DNA of 64,000 bases from contig NW_024003855.1 of the NCBI RefSeq assembly GCF_014805625.2, positions 310,001-374,000 on the forward strand, read 5' to 3'. This stretch comes from Glossina fuscipes. Its lineage: Eukaryota; Arthropoda; Insecta; Diptera; Glossinidae. The notes beneath the pieces were generated by a model, which had not been told where the DNA came from, made no database searches, and saw only the letters and a program-made list of their open reading frames with translations. Of the stretch, positions 13,094 to 23,617 are shown piece after piece. The position numbers and the translations under genes were made by a program. Numbering within the stretch: the stretch's first letter is position 1; the number at the start of each line of letters is the position of its first letter.

Positions 13094-13110
13094 TCCTGTC
13101 ACGGTCGCCG
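13094..13110 (-). promoter_or_regulatory. G1 primer binding site (tRNA-Arg type)
   Basis: Directly inside the 5' LTR the minus strand reads CGGCGACCGTGACAGGA. It matches the G5 primer site except at the first base and resembles the tRNA-Arg 3'-end complement used by 412/mdg1-type elements. Confidence 0.8.
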
Positions 13111-13462
13111 TGTAGTGAAACACACTTTTTGTTTAATAATACCTTTGTTTTTTATTTAAAGAGTATGTAATCTGCCATAACTTTGGCTTATCTCTGAAGT
13201 AACTCTACAGTGGTCAGTGTCTTATATAGTAAGTAACTTGTATTATAGTGTGTCAAAATATGTGAAACTGGATCCACAATCTTATCGTGTGAAGATGTGA
13301 GAAAATAGATACTTAGCATAATGGAGGAGTGAGAAAATACAAAAGTGTAAACTTAGCGTAATATTAGTAAATAAGATGAGTAGATATGTGTGAGAATATA
13401 AAAGTTTTAACTTAGCATAACATTAGTAAATGGGTAGAATGCGATTAGTAGAATATGCTACA
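13111..13462 (-). repeat. G1 5' LTR (352 bp)
   Basis: On the plus strand it begins TGTAGTGAAACACAC and ends ATATGCTACA, matching the TG...CA ends of the 277-bp G5 LTRs (TGTAGTGAAAACAC ... AATGCTACA). It also shares the GGTCAGT-ATCTTATATA-type segment. It is longer than the G5 LTR because of an internal duplication: two units of about 60 bp near 13326-13373 and 13392-13432 share GAGAA-ATA-AAAAGT-TAACTTAGC and ATTAGTAAAT. Confidence 0.85.
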
Positions 13463-13559
13463 GTGCAAACGTTTGTAATTTATCTAAAGAAAAAACATAT
13501 ATGCAGCGCGTAATAAAATAACGGGTAACACGCAACTTTTTTGGTAACTAACCAAGTAA

Positions 13560-15840
13560 GAAATTACGAAATGGTAAAAGTTTTGTTAACAGATGAGTTT
13601 GATAAAAATCTGAACAGTGTCAAAATACGTACAAAATGATCAGAAAGACATAAGTTAGAAAAAGAATCGTTTCATGAATACACAACTCATATGAGACAAA
13701 TTGCTGCTATGGGTGAAGTTGATGAAGCAATCCAATACATAGTAAATGGTTTAAGAATTAAAAGCCACCTTAAAACTCACCAAAAGTGGAAAAGAAAACG
13801 AACCAACAAGAACATCGTTATAACTGTGGCTCCGCAGAGCGGAAATAAGTAGAATGCAAATCAGTAACGAAATGTTTAGAATGTAACTAATGTGGACATA
13901 TTGCTAGAAGTACCGCCAAACAAAATCAAAATAAAGAAGTGATAAACGTTATTATAAAAGAAAACAGAACGAAAAAAGTTTTATTAAACAATATACTAAT
14001 CGGTTATTTCATAGACACTGGCTCTTACATTCGTGTTATAAAAGAAAATGTGTTCAAAAGAACTTTAAAAATTATGCTTTAAAAGCTTATGTTAAAAAGC
14101 TTTATGGTTGCCAAACGCACACAACTACTATTGGTGGATTAAAAATCAAAGTAAACGTAGACAATATGGAAACAGAATATTATTTTGTGATAATAAGAGA
14201 TGACGCCCTTATTTGACATGACTTTGTCAAAAAATTTGTCGTTGCGGTAAATGTGAAAGAAACAAAACTCAGTCAGAAACAAAATAAGAAAATGGCGATT
14301 TATCAGTATATAATATCAGTGTGATGAAAGTTAATATGTCGCCAAAGTATAAAGAATCTGCCGAAAAAACCATTCCTGATTATTCACCGAGAGAAAACAG
14401 TGAATAGTATCTGGTCAGCGTAAAGATAAAATCCGATCACAATTTCAAATATTTCCGTCATTCACCGACCAATTTCCCGGTAAACGAAAGCGTTGTTGCT
14501 AGCAACAAATCAAGTGGAAGAATGGCTGGAAGTTGGAATTATGAGTCCATCAACAAAACCAGTGAAAAGTAGACTGGTACCAAAGAAAAAAAGAAAGAAA
14601 ACAGGAAAACATAGATTACGTATATAGATTATAAACAATTAATTGCATTGATTGTAAAAGGCAATTTTCTAGTGCCGATATTTAGTGATGTTTTTAAAAA
14701 TTACAGTCAAGAAAATTCTCTGATAGCAGTAGGTTTTCCAAACAAGCAAGAAAAGAACAAGTTGATAGGAAGGTAACACCGTTGGCTGATAACGGAAACA
14801 ACGAAAATTAATGAAGAAAGAGAGAAAAGTGAATATAGCACAACAACAAATGGAAGCAAAAATGAGATCATGGAAGTAGTGAACAGAAAACCAGAGAAAG
14901 CAGATTCAAAGAAGGAAAAAAATAAAGAGAATGCAGCCGCAAATCAATCTAAAAAGAACAGATTCAACATTGCAGAACCAAGTCTCAGAAGGGATAACTG
15001 CGAAAAGCGAACCTGTAACCGTGGAACAAGAAGAAGCTAATGAGAAGTTAGAAGATATGAATCACAACCTGTCGAAAGAAATACAAAGGGATATGGTTAA
15101 ATTGAGTCATTTGGAAGCGAAGAAGTGTTGCGAGATTCAAAAACTTAAAATCGAAAAACAGCTTATTAGAAATTAAAAAGAAATTGCTACAACCAAGAAT
15201 CTCAACACAGTTTTAGTGCAATATTATGGCAGTCCTTTGAAGGGAAACTGCATCCTACATACTTCTAGAGCAAGAAAACAACAACCCAAGAAGAGAAACT
15301 TCAAAATTATGTATTGGAAATAAAAACGGCTTAATATGAAATGAAAAGTTTAGGCACTAAGCCCAAGATGAAGCTGTTGCTATAAAAGCTATTAGACAAA
15401 TTTTAAAAACAGACCCGTACAGTAACTAATGTAGCGCGATATAAATTACATCGAATGTATAAAGAATAACAACGATAAAGTTAGAAGATAGAAAAGGCTT
15501 TTCGATTGTATACAAAAGCACCGGTCATTTAAGTTCAATGGATCCAACCGGTAAAACTTTTAAATATATCCCATCATTAGTGGGTGAGTTTTCGAAATCC
15601 GCTTGCGAAATAACAGGCCATGAAGAAGCTGTAAATAATTTAAACGTCTACGAAAATGCCTTTGGTTATCCCACAATAATAATTAGCGGCAAAGTTTCGA
15701 CATGAATGTCGTTTGCCAACTTTTGTAAAGAAACTAATATCGAATATATTCAGACTGCATCTGGTGTGTCTCGGCGAAATGGTCAAATAGAAAGAATGAA
15801 ACGAAATTTTATTGTGACATTTCCCTGCTAGTTCCTGTTT
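13560..15840 (+). mobile_element. Decayed Ty3/gypsy element G2
   Basis: Scattered gag-pol remnants in the order expected for gypsy. Gag-like helical sequence lies at 13620-13770 and a damaged zinc-knuckle region at 13815-13915 (CGSAERK and CLECN..CGHIARS with stops). A protease segment has FIDTGSYIRV (about 14010). The RT start includes EEWLEVGIMSPSTKPV and DYKQLIALIVKGNF (14510-14690). An RNase H piece is TTTQEEKLQNYVLEI (about 15280). Integrase core covers 15500-15810, with GHEEAVNNLNVYENAFGYP and GVSRRNGQIERM. Most of RT is deleted and many stops occur. No LTR was found for it. It lies head-on to the G1 LTR. Confidence 0.75.
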
Positions 15841-17132
15841 TTGTACCTATCAATTACACTGCAAATTGTTGTTTATCTTATCCCGCCCGTGGTCAGTCGC
15901 CAGTTGCGTGACAGGTAAAGCATCATGAATTTATATATTTTTCGAACTCAGTTTCTTAGAAAATCGGTTTGTGTTCTTTCAGTGCGATTTTTGTAAGAAT
16001 ATATATATATATATACTTTACTTTGTTTTATTACTCAAGCATTGCCGATGTCACAGCTAGATAAAGACGAGTTACGACTCGTCTATAAACTTAATGCTGT
16101 TCTTATGAATATTTTTGTCAACGATGCACATGCTCGCCTCAGTTCGGTGATGCATTGATTGGTTTGATGCGTATCGCTTGCGAAGGAACGCACGTGTACC
16201 TTTTTATTTTGAATTTTTCTTCTTTTCTTTTTGCTTCTATTTCCTCATTTACATATCGATTTTTTAATTTAATTATTTTATTTTTATTTAATTATAAACT
16301 TTACTATCATTGCTTGCGGTCAAGTTGAATTAAATTCATAAAAAATTATTTATAGAATATAACAAAAAAAAAAAAAAACTTAACAGCACGGCGGGATATT
16401 CAAAATTAATTTTCCTATCAACCGAAGAAAAGGTAACTGTCGAAAAATTTAGACTAAAACGAATAAAATTTCATTCTTGCTAGGTATTCGCCCTCGTAAA
16501 TTTATGTTCCGTATTCAAAATACTTTGAGAAATAAATATTCAAAGTTCAAATGACGGCGGTTCGTGTCCAACAAAAATGATCGCATAGTAATGTTAAAAG
16601 TCACATGCAATCTATCAGTTATTAGACTCGGCATTTACTTAACGTTACTTTGCCCATCTCTTTTAAATCAAAACGTGCTTTTAAATTGGAGAATACGCTT
16701 TGACTTCAAGTGTTTTAAATGCACAGATATGGTGAAGTGGAAAAAGTCAATAAAATTTACGTAATATGTTTCATTGGTTGGTATAAAAAACATTTTTATT
16801 CGGCAGCAGGGGATGACTTATTTCCTTTCGTCCATCAATAAGAAATTCATTTGGTTCTCGTTTTTGATGTTGTTTCCTCAGATGATCCTTAATGATCTTT
16901 TCAATAACAATCGAAATTTTCGTTTCTTGGAGCAGGCATAGTTGAAAGGTATTATAGATTAAGTTTCAAAAATGCTTTTTTAGTTTGTTGCTACTAGAAT
17001 GCATTAAATTAATTATCAGGCTTGTCTTTATGATTTACTTCTTCTTTAATTACGATATTCTTTCGATTAAGCGTCTCGTCTTCATTAATTATTTCTTCGA
17101 GTTATTATTAGCTGTGTGATCAGATCTAGTCG
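15841..17132. other. Spacer between G2 and the cuticular protein gene
   Basis: No supported gene. A 36-codon open frame at 16048-16158 (+) and a 66-codon frame at 16564-16764 (+) show no family resemblance. The right end (17000-17132) is presumably the 3' UTR of the minus-strand cuticular protein gene. Confidence 0.45.
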
Positions 17133-17882
17133 TTAGACTCTTGTGTAATTTGTTGGCAATTGAAACGGTATTATGGGAAAAGCGGTAGGTATAAACTTAT
17201 GTACAGGTTTAGTTTTTAAATTTTCGAAACCTTTTATATGTTTTGCTATTCCTTTCAAAGGCAACGTACCGTCTATTGTTTTTAATACCACAGAATTTAT
17301 GATTTCTTTTTCGAGTTTAGCCGGATTCAAGTTTATGCCTTGTTTTGTCTTAATAGGCTCGACTGGTAAAAGAACATCGGTTAGATTCTGTTTTATATTT
17401 ATTTGATCAACTATTGAGGTGATATCGTCTTCAACGGGTTTTCTAATTTTCATCTGGCCTGAACAATCATCAGCGCGAGCGGTAAAGTGATGTGTTAAAA
17501 TAAGGCCTCGATCACGTTGTAGATAACCGTAAGAGCCTTGTACTGCATTATTACCATATTTACTCTCATTACGGAATTGTATTTTACCGCTTGCTTTGTT
17601 ATTGATCTCATAACCGAAACTGTAAGTATGCGAGCCTAAACAATATTAAAGTTGTACATTAAATTTTGCCTCTAAGAAAATATCCAGTAAAGCATTTTTT
17701 TTTTTTTTTGTTACATTCTGCCATATGAGAAAATATTAATTTAGAGCGATTGGATCGTATACGAACTTTTAAATTCAATAAAACAGAATCTCTTAGCGTA
17801 CCGTAGAGATTTGTTTGATAATAATTTGACAGTTGTGTTGTTAAGCCTGAGTCTTCCTGCTTATGATTCCCTTTCATTAAGT
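17133..17882 (-). CDS. R&R cuticular protein, two 3' exons
   Basis: A host gene for a structural chitin-binding cuticle protein (chitin_bind_4, Rebers-Riddiford consensus). The last exon (17635-17133, stop TAA at 17133-17135) starts after a TTTAG acceptor and encodes HTYSFGYEINNKASGKIQFR, then ESKYGNNAVQGSYGYLQRDR, the aromatic/Gly pattern of the chitin-binding domain, followed by a C-terminal tail of about 110 residues. The preceding exon ends at 17802 (donor G|GTACGC) and leaves one base, which with GC restores a Gly codon. The intron between them (17801-17636) is 166 bp. The domain lacks the usual Gly after D in the YLQ-x-D-G turn (it reads DR), a minor oddity. The reading frame is intact across both exons, so I consider it functional. 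The exact 5' boundary of the upstream exon (near 17860-17882) is uncertain. Confidence 0.8.
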
Positions 17883-17889
17883 TATTAAT

Positions 17890-18075
17890 TTCTCCTTATT
17901 TACATTCAAGTTTATATGTATCAGTTCTTAAGGAATATATATTTATTTAATCTTAACTTTTAGATAATCAATATTCAACGCTATTTAATTTTAACCATGT
18001 GATATTCGTAATATATTCGTATGTATCTTTAAGTCTTGAATTTTTAGTAATCTTATTACCAATGACTACAAAAGA
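17890..18075 (+). repeat. Dispersed repeat shared with 40960-41120
   Basis: Both places carry TTTAATCTTA, TTTTAG-TAAT, TATTCAA, TTTTAACCA, ATATATTCGTA and AAGTCTT-AATTTTTA in the same order and orientation, clearly related by eye over about 120 bp. It lies in the proposed first intron of the cuticular protein gene. Family unknown, and no ends were defined. Confidence 0.55.
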
Positions 18076-18659
18076 TTTATAACAATGAAAATTCACTATT
18101 TGTAAGTAGACAAACCAAAAAAATAAGAAAAGACATCAGAAATCTCAGAAAATTCCAGAAGCGTCAATAAAGCAATCTATCAATTTAAAGCACCTTGCTA
18201 TATCAAAAGCTACTCTAAAAGTGAACGTTGTGTAAAATTTCCTAAATATTTTTTTGTGGAAACTTCAAATCTTATGTTAACATTATTACTTAAAAAGCCA
18301 TAATAAAACAAAAAAAAGCATCAATGTGTTTACTTCAATCAAGATGAATTAAGAAAAAAGAAAAAACTAATTTACAAGTTTTATTAGCTTATAAATTATA
18401 CAGACGCACCCGAACACAAGCAACAATTTAAATTAAAGCTTCTTATTTAGTGAGAAGTTTATTAGAAGAAGAAAAAACTTAGAAACCAGAAAAAACAACT
18501 TCAAACATCCTTCAGAAAGGTACAAAAATTTTCCAAAAAAAAAGAAAAGAAAATAATTCCCTAAGTGAAAAGGAGGACAAAAAATAAACCTTAAAAGATC
18601 ATTGTTCCCATTCTAAGCAAGTCAGTGACCGCTTAGCGATTTTAAGAAGCAGACAAAAA

Positions 18660-19640
18660 AGAAAGAAAAGAAAAATTTTCGTTTTCATTTTTCAATTATT
18701 TTTTGTTCCCTTTCTCATATCTTCCAATATTCCGTAAAATACTCAAAAGTCGGCTTAAGCTACAATTATTTTTTTTGATACAATGCCATTGATCGTCCGT
18801 CGGCATTGAATGAATGTGGGAAAATAGCGGAATTGTTCCCTCAATAACGTACGATTTATGTACAACCTATCGTTTTGGAAATTTTAAAATTTTATGAAAA
18901 TATCAGCCATACAAAAGAAAAAGAAAAGCATATAATTTACCCGATTTGAGTATACCTCGGAGGTAACAAACCAACAACAGGTTGAGATGCATGAGAGGAA
19001 CACAGCGAAATCCGAAATGTACAAAATATGCTACTTAGCACATGAGTGGATTTAACCTCTTCAAATTTGTTAGAATAAACAAAACCCAGAAGGAATCCGT
19101 AGAAGCAAACAATTATAATATTACAAAACATCATCATTTCCTAGCGCCGACGAAGCTTTACTATTTGGAGATTTATTGAATCGAATGACGTTCTAACACA
19201 ACTAAAGCTTTAACAATTAACTAACCATCGTCTATATGGCAATTTATTACGCAAGAGATTTAGATACAACATGAAAAAGAAAGAGGAAAAAAAAATAAAA
19301 AAGAGAACTTTCATTTTCGTTTCAAAAAAAAAAGAAAAGAAAACTTTCGTTTTCATTTTTCAGTTTTTTTACCTCTTCCTCATATCTACTTATATACTAA
19401 AATTAAACTATATTGATCTAATGAATTGAACGTCGTTTTAACCCACCTAATGCTTTAACAATTAGCTGGTCATCGTCTATACGGCAAGTTAATTAAGCAA
19501 TTGATTTAGACACAACCTGAAAAAAAGAGATACAAATAAAAGCAAAAGAAAAAAAATGATAAAAATAATAATAAACAAAAAAAAAAGTAAACAAAAAAAA
19601 TAAAAATACAAGAATTGTTCCCTCAATAACTTATGACCGA
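18660..19640. repeat. Degenerate, loosely tandem repeat field
   Basis: Several segments recur. GAAAAGAAAA followed by TTTCGTTTTCATTTTTCA and CTCATATCT occurs at 18660-18722 and 19333-19388. A block with CTTTAACAATTA, CATCGTCTATA, GGCAA and GATTTAGA occurs at 19200-19275 and 19450-19520. ATTGTTCCCTCAATAAC occurs at about 18832 and 19614. This suggests an old tandem array or duplicated leader sequence preceding element G6. The candidate signal-peptide exon (19057-19137) sits inside it. No other coding sequence was recognised. Confidence 0.6.
19057..19137 (-). CDS. Candidate signal-peptide exon of the cuticular protein gene
   Basis: A minus-strand frame starts with three Met codons at 19137 and encodes a hydrophobic leader, MMMFCNIIIVCFYGFLLGF, followed by a polar stretch. 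Secreted cuticle proteins need such a leader and usually carry it in a separate 5' exon. A GAG|GTTAAA donor at 19057 leaves phase 0, which can join the next exon at a CAG|GAA acceptor. The frame continues open to 18937, and other donors are possible (for example GG|GTAAAT near 18939), though these give a different phase. The distance to the next exon would be about 1.2 kb. Linkage to the gene is inference from position, strand and product type. Confidence 0.5.
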
Positions 19641-19839
19641 CGTACAAGATATCATGCTGAAATCTGGAGATTTGTTACAAATAACAACCATAAATATATA
19701 GGCTACTAACTGTTCTAGAAAGTTGTACGGGCCAGAGAAACGAAATAAAGAATTAAATATTCAAAGCACCCATAGCAAAACTACTAACCGTGTATTAATC
19801 CTCTGGTCTTATTAAAATCCGTCCCGTCGATATCATGAC

Positions 19840-22175
19840 TTCAACGTTAGTCCGAGGTCGTTACATGCCTACTAGAACTACAGATGGAGCTTGAGACTTT
19901 CACCAGATCGCCCTTCCCAGCATCGATTGGCAGAGCACATCCAGTCTTCCCGACTTCAGCCGATAGGAGACCCGTCATTGAAGTAGTCCGAAGTTGAAGG
20001 CTTAACTTTACAGGCAATAGAGAGCCGCTTACCTTCATCGAGCGGATCGAAGAGCTAGCAGAGGAATACATCGTCGACAAGGACAGTTTGCCAGCCACCA
20101 TGGTGGAGATGCTACGCGACCGGGCCTAAATGTGGTACCGCAACAAAAACCAACACTGGACGGCCTAGAAAAAGTTCAAGTTATTTCACCCAAATCGAAG
20201 ATGACGTCTGCCGACGCACCTAGCGACCGAGAGAAAAATTTGAAGACTATTCAAAGCCTGAAGGAAGCAGCCTGGTAAAATCGACGTCCACAACGACCTG
20301 CGAGACCAGCCACGCACGCCCGAAGGGCAACGCAACGATCGATGGCCAATGTACGGCCAAGGAAAGCCAAGGGTATACGAGAGCCGACGGGATCTCCGGC
20401 CGACAAACGGCAGATAACATGTCCGATGTCACGGATTTACGCTTCGAGGACAATCGAAATCAGCGCAACGGTTATAACCACGGGGCGACAGGTCACCGCC
20501 ACAGTGGACACTGGTCGGACCACTACTTTCATCGCCGGAGTTCTTGCCCGAGAGATCGAGAAGACCTGCAGGAGGGACTCGTACCAAGTAAACGAAATAG
20601 ATATAGAGACAGCCTGCACATACATTCGCCTTATTGCTATGCCTGCGGCTTCTGAGTACAACTTCCTTAAGGCGTTTGGAGCCAAACTTCAATGTGCGAA
20701 CAAATCGGCATCGTGCTGATCAAGCGATCCACCAAGCCCAGTAACCACGGTCGAGCCCACAGCCGAGACGATACGGATCCTGGCGCATAGAAAGGACATT
20801 GTCCCCGAAGCAACGAAGGTCCCAACAAACAATGGAAAAACGACTACTGGGCCTCGACTGGGTGCCTAGGATGAACAGCGATGCATCGAAAGTTTCTTAC
20901 AGCAAGAATTACCCAAGTTTGCAAGTTGCAGGGAGTCACCACCAACACCGAACGCAAGATTATCATGCAGGATGAGCAACCGTTCAAACTGCGATATGCG
21001 ACCCCAAACCTGGTCATGCGAGTAGTAATAAACGACGAGATCAACAAGCTGATCGCAAATGGTCAAATCGAACCCGCCAAGAGAACCTACCGATCACCCT
21101 GGCACGCCAGAAGAACGGAATTCGGCGAATGTGTATTGACTTTCGCTATCTAAACAGAAAATCGATACCCGATGCATACCGACTGCCAAAAATCCAAGCT
21201 ATTCTAGATCGTTTTCGCGAAACCCGATACATCAGTAGCCTAGGTCTTAAAGACGGCTATAGGCAAATTCCCCTCGAGACAACAAGCAAGGCTTACACTG
21301 AATTTACGGCGCTAAGACGAGGACTTTTCTACTGGAAGGTCATGCCATTCAGCCGGACTCTGCACCCGCAACGTTTCAAGGAGCCATCGCTGCCATATGT
21401 GATAGACGCCTTCCGAAAGCAGATCCTCAGCAAATTTCGCACACCTCGAGAGATCGTCACTGATAAAGAAGTCCAATTCACAAGCAGATAGTTACAAGGT
21501 TATCTACAATAGATCGGACCCAAGTGCTGGCTCACTGCACCATATACTCCACGAGAAAACTCTATCGAGAGGCCCAACAGAAACGTCATGACCGAAACGA
21601 CCATCGCGCAATACTATCAACATGAGCACGCATCATGGCACCAACGTTTATCGGAGATCACCTTGGCCATGAATACCGCAGTCTCAGACTCCACCGGATA
21701 CTACCCAGAGTACATTATCCAAGGGCGTCAGCCTAGGCTGCTGCGCCCCTTCTACGACCAAGTGGGCTCCGACGTTCCAATTCAGCCCCAATCACCGCGG
21801 CAATGAGCCTAAATCATTAGAGAAGTCAATCATAACGTGCACTGCAATCTCGAGCTCTCGTCCTTCGACCAGCAGAGATACTTCAACTCCCACCGGCGCC
21901 GCTGGTCACTCCAGGTAGGGGATTTTGTCTTAATCCGCCATCACCCCTTTTCGAAAGCGGTCAGCCAGTTTGCTGCCAAGTTGGCACCTCGATTCCAGCG
22001 GCTTTACGCCGTGGTTCGGTTTGAGTCCCCAAACATCATCCAGGTCGAGGAAACCATCACACAGGCGCTAAGGCGCTTTCATTTGCGGGACACCAAGTCC
22101 GTCAGCCAACTCGGACAACGCCACGGACACGCGTCGCGAGCAGCACGGTGACCGCGTCGGCGCGTTATCTCTTCG
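19840..22175 (+). mobile_element. Decayed, GC-richer Ty3/gypsy element G6 with RT-to-integrase deletion
   Basis: Gag remnants lie at 20030-20170 ([17 protein letters not shown], then a WYRN..H segment with stops). A protease segment has VTATVDTGRTTTFI (about 20500). The RT start is INKLIANGQIEPAKRTYRSP (21040-21100) then, after a frameshift, MCIDFRYLNRKSIPDAYRLP and a block reaching RRGLFYWKVMPF (21350). At about 21390-21415 the sequence jumps directly to the late integrase core (FRTPREIVTDKEVQFTS), removing RT catalytic YxDD, RNase H and early integrase. The integrase C-terminal domain (WSLQVGDFVLIRHH ... FAAKLAPRF) is at 21895-22150. Base composition is far less AT-rich than the surroundings. 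No LTRs were found. A LINE copy follows directly. Confidence 0.78.
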
Positions 22176-23260
22176 CCGTGCATAGTGCTTTTTGAATCTT
22201 CTGAAACTAAATCTAAATAAATGTAAGAAGCTTTCTTTTTCAAGAAGGAAGTGGTTCAGTACTCAATATTTCATTGATTCGCACAAGTTGGAAGGCGTCG
22301 ATTCGTTCACAGATTTAGGCGTTCTATTTTATCATAGCTTACGTTCCAATTTGCAAATTGAGCTCTCGTTAAGCAAAGCTAGGTCCGCGCTTGGTTTTAT
22401 AAAAAGGTGGTCCAAAGAGCTTGATGATCTTCATATTACGAAAAGGCTTTACGTGCGTTTGGTTAGACCTATACTTGAGTATGCCTCTGTTGTGTGGTCT
22501 CTTCCATATACGTGCTACGTAGATTCAATTGAATCTGTTCAAAAGCAATTCTTGCTGTTTGCCCTTAGGAATTTGGGTTGGGACCCGATTGCCCCTCTCC
22601 TACCCTATGAAAATAGGTTTCTTCTGTTATCCTTACCGTCACTGGAGAAACATAGATTTGTTCTTGGGGTTTCCTTCCTAATCAAATTAATAAATGGTAC
22701 AATTGACTCGCCCGCATTACTGCGTGAGATAGGCTTTAATGTCCCTAACCGCTTCTCTAGGCACTTTATCTTGATAAAGCTTAGTCAATGCAAATATAAT
22801 TACGAACTGTTTAACCCGCTCAGAGTTGTTTGCAAGAACCTAAATGACGTCTATCACTTATTCTCTTTAACGGAGTCTTTAAAATCCATTAAAGCAACAT
22901 TGCTTAATACGCGCGATTTACGTATGCCGTACTTGAACTAAATTTTAACTTTAAAAAGTGATTATGAGTCGAAAATTAATTGTTGTTAACTATTATCCGT
23001 TGCCAAGCTTATGCATGTTTGCGATGACGTAGGGGTTCACTTGCAATTTGGTCCTGTACCGGTGTGGCTCTATGCTAGTTGTGTACATGCTTTTTTTCCG
23101 TTTTTTTTTTTTCCTTCTTATTTGGTTTATTGTACTTATACTAAGTTTTAATATTAATTAATTTAAGATTTACTTTAAGAGTCAATTGAACTCGACTGGC
23201 ATATTGTTTTAGTTAAGTTTCTTGTATAAGTGGAATAAATAAATATATAAATAAATAAAC
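22176..23260 (+). mobile_element. LINE-A copy B: RT C-terminus, 3' UTR and tail
   Basis: A 5'-truncated copy that abuts the end of G6. The frame 22192-22941 (249 codons) is uninterrupted and encodes the RT C-terminal part, including the LVRPILEYASVVWS block and IESVQKQFLLFALRNLGW. The 3' UTR follows and ends in an (A/T)AAATA-rich tail at 23233-23259. Immediate truncation at the 5' side with an intact 3' end is what target-primed reverse transcription produces. This copy defines the family's 3' UTR, which lets copies D and E be aligned. Confidence 0.88.
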
Positions 23261-23617
23261 TATATTATTAATTTTGTAATTCAAACGTTTATATTGCCAA
23301 AATTTATTTTTTTGCCAAGAAGGTATTTGCATTTATTAGTCAATTAACAAACCTTAATGATTGTATAATATAGAACTTTTTGACCGTATATGGAAGATGT
23401 ATATAACAGATATCATAATTACATTAATATACAATATTATATATTCACTTAATTGAACTTATATGTATAACCTTGATATATGTATTTATGAAAATTTTAA
23501 ATAGGCGAAATCTTTATGGTTAATTATTGTAACAGATAATTATATACCTTTTTTTGGGAACATTTTTCTTCCATTTTGATAATTTGTACTATTTATCATT
23601 TTACGAATATATATACG
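23261..23617. other. AT-rich spacer
   Basis: Nothing coding. It lies between the LINE tail and the proposed 5' LTR of G3. Confidence 0.4.

Larger units (their letters stand above)
9128..13462 (-). mobile_element. Ty3/gypsy element G1 (412/mdg1-like), 3' half missing
   Basis: A minus-strand LTR retrotransposon. From right to left it has the 5' LTR (13111-13462), a primer binding site, a long leader, gag (starting at the ATG at 12270), protease, RT and the start of RNase H. It then stops near 9128 with no integrase and no 3' LTR. The primer site is complementary in style to tRNA-Arg, as known for Drosophila 412 and mdg1. It is related to the young element G5 (51729-55668): leader, gag N-terminus, protease segment and LTR ends are recognisably alike. 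Frameshifts in gag and pol make it non-functional. Confidence 0.88.

Noticed and set aside
16048..16158. 36-codon plus-strand frame starting MSQLDKDELRLVYK
   Set aside because: Looks coding-like but is short, isolated and without recognised relatives.
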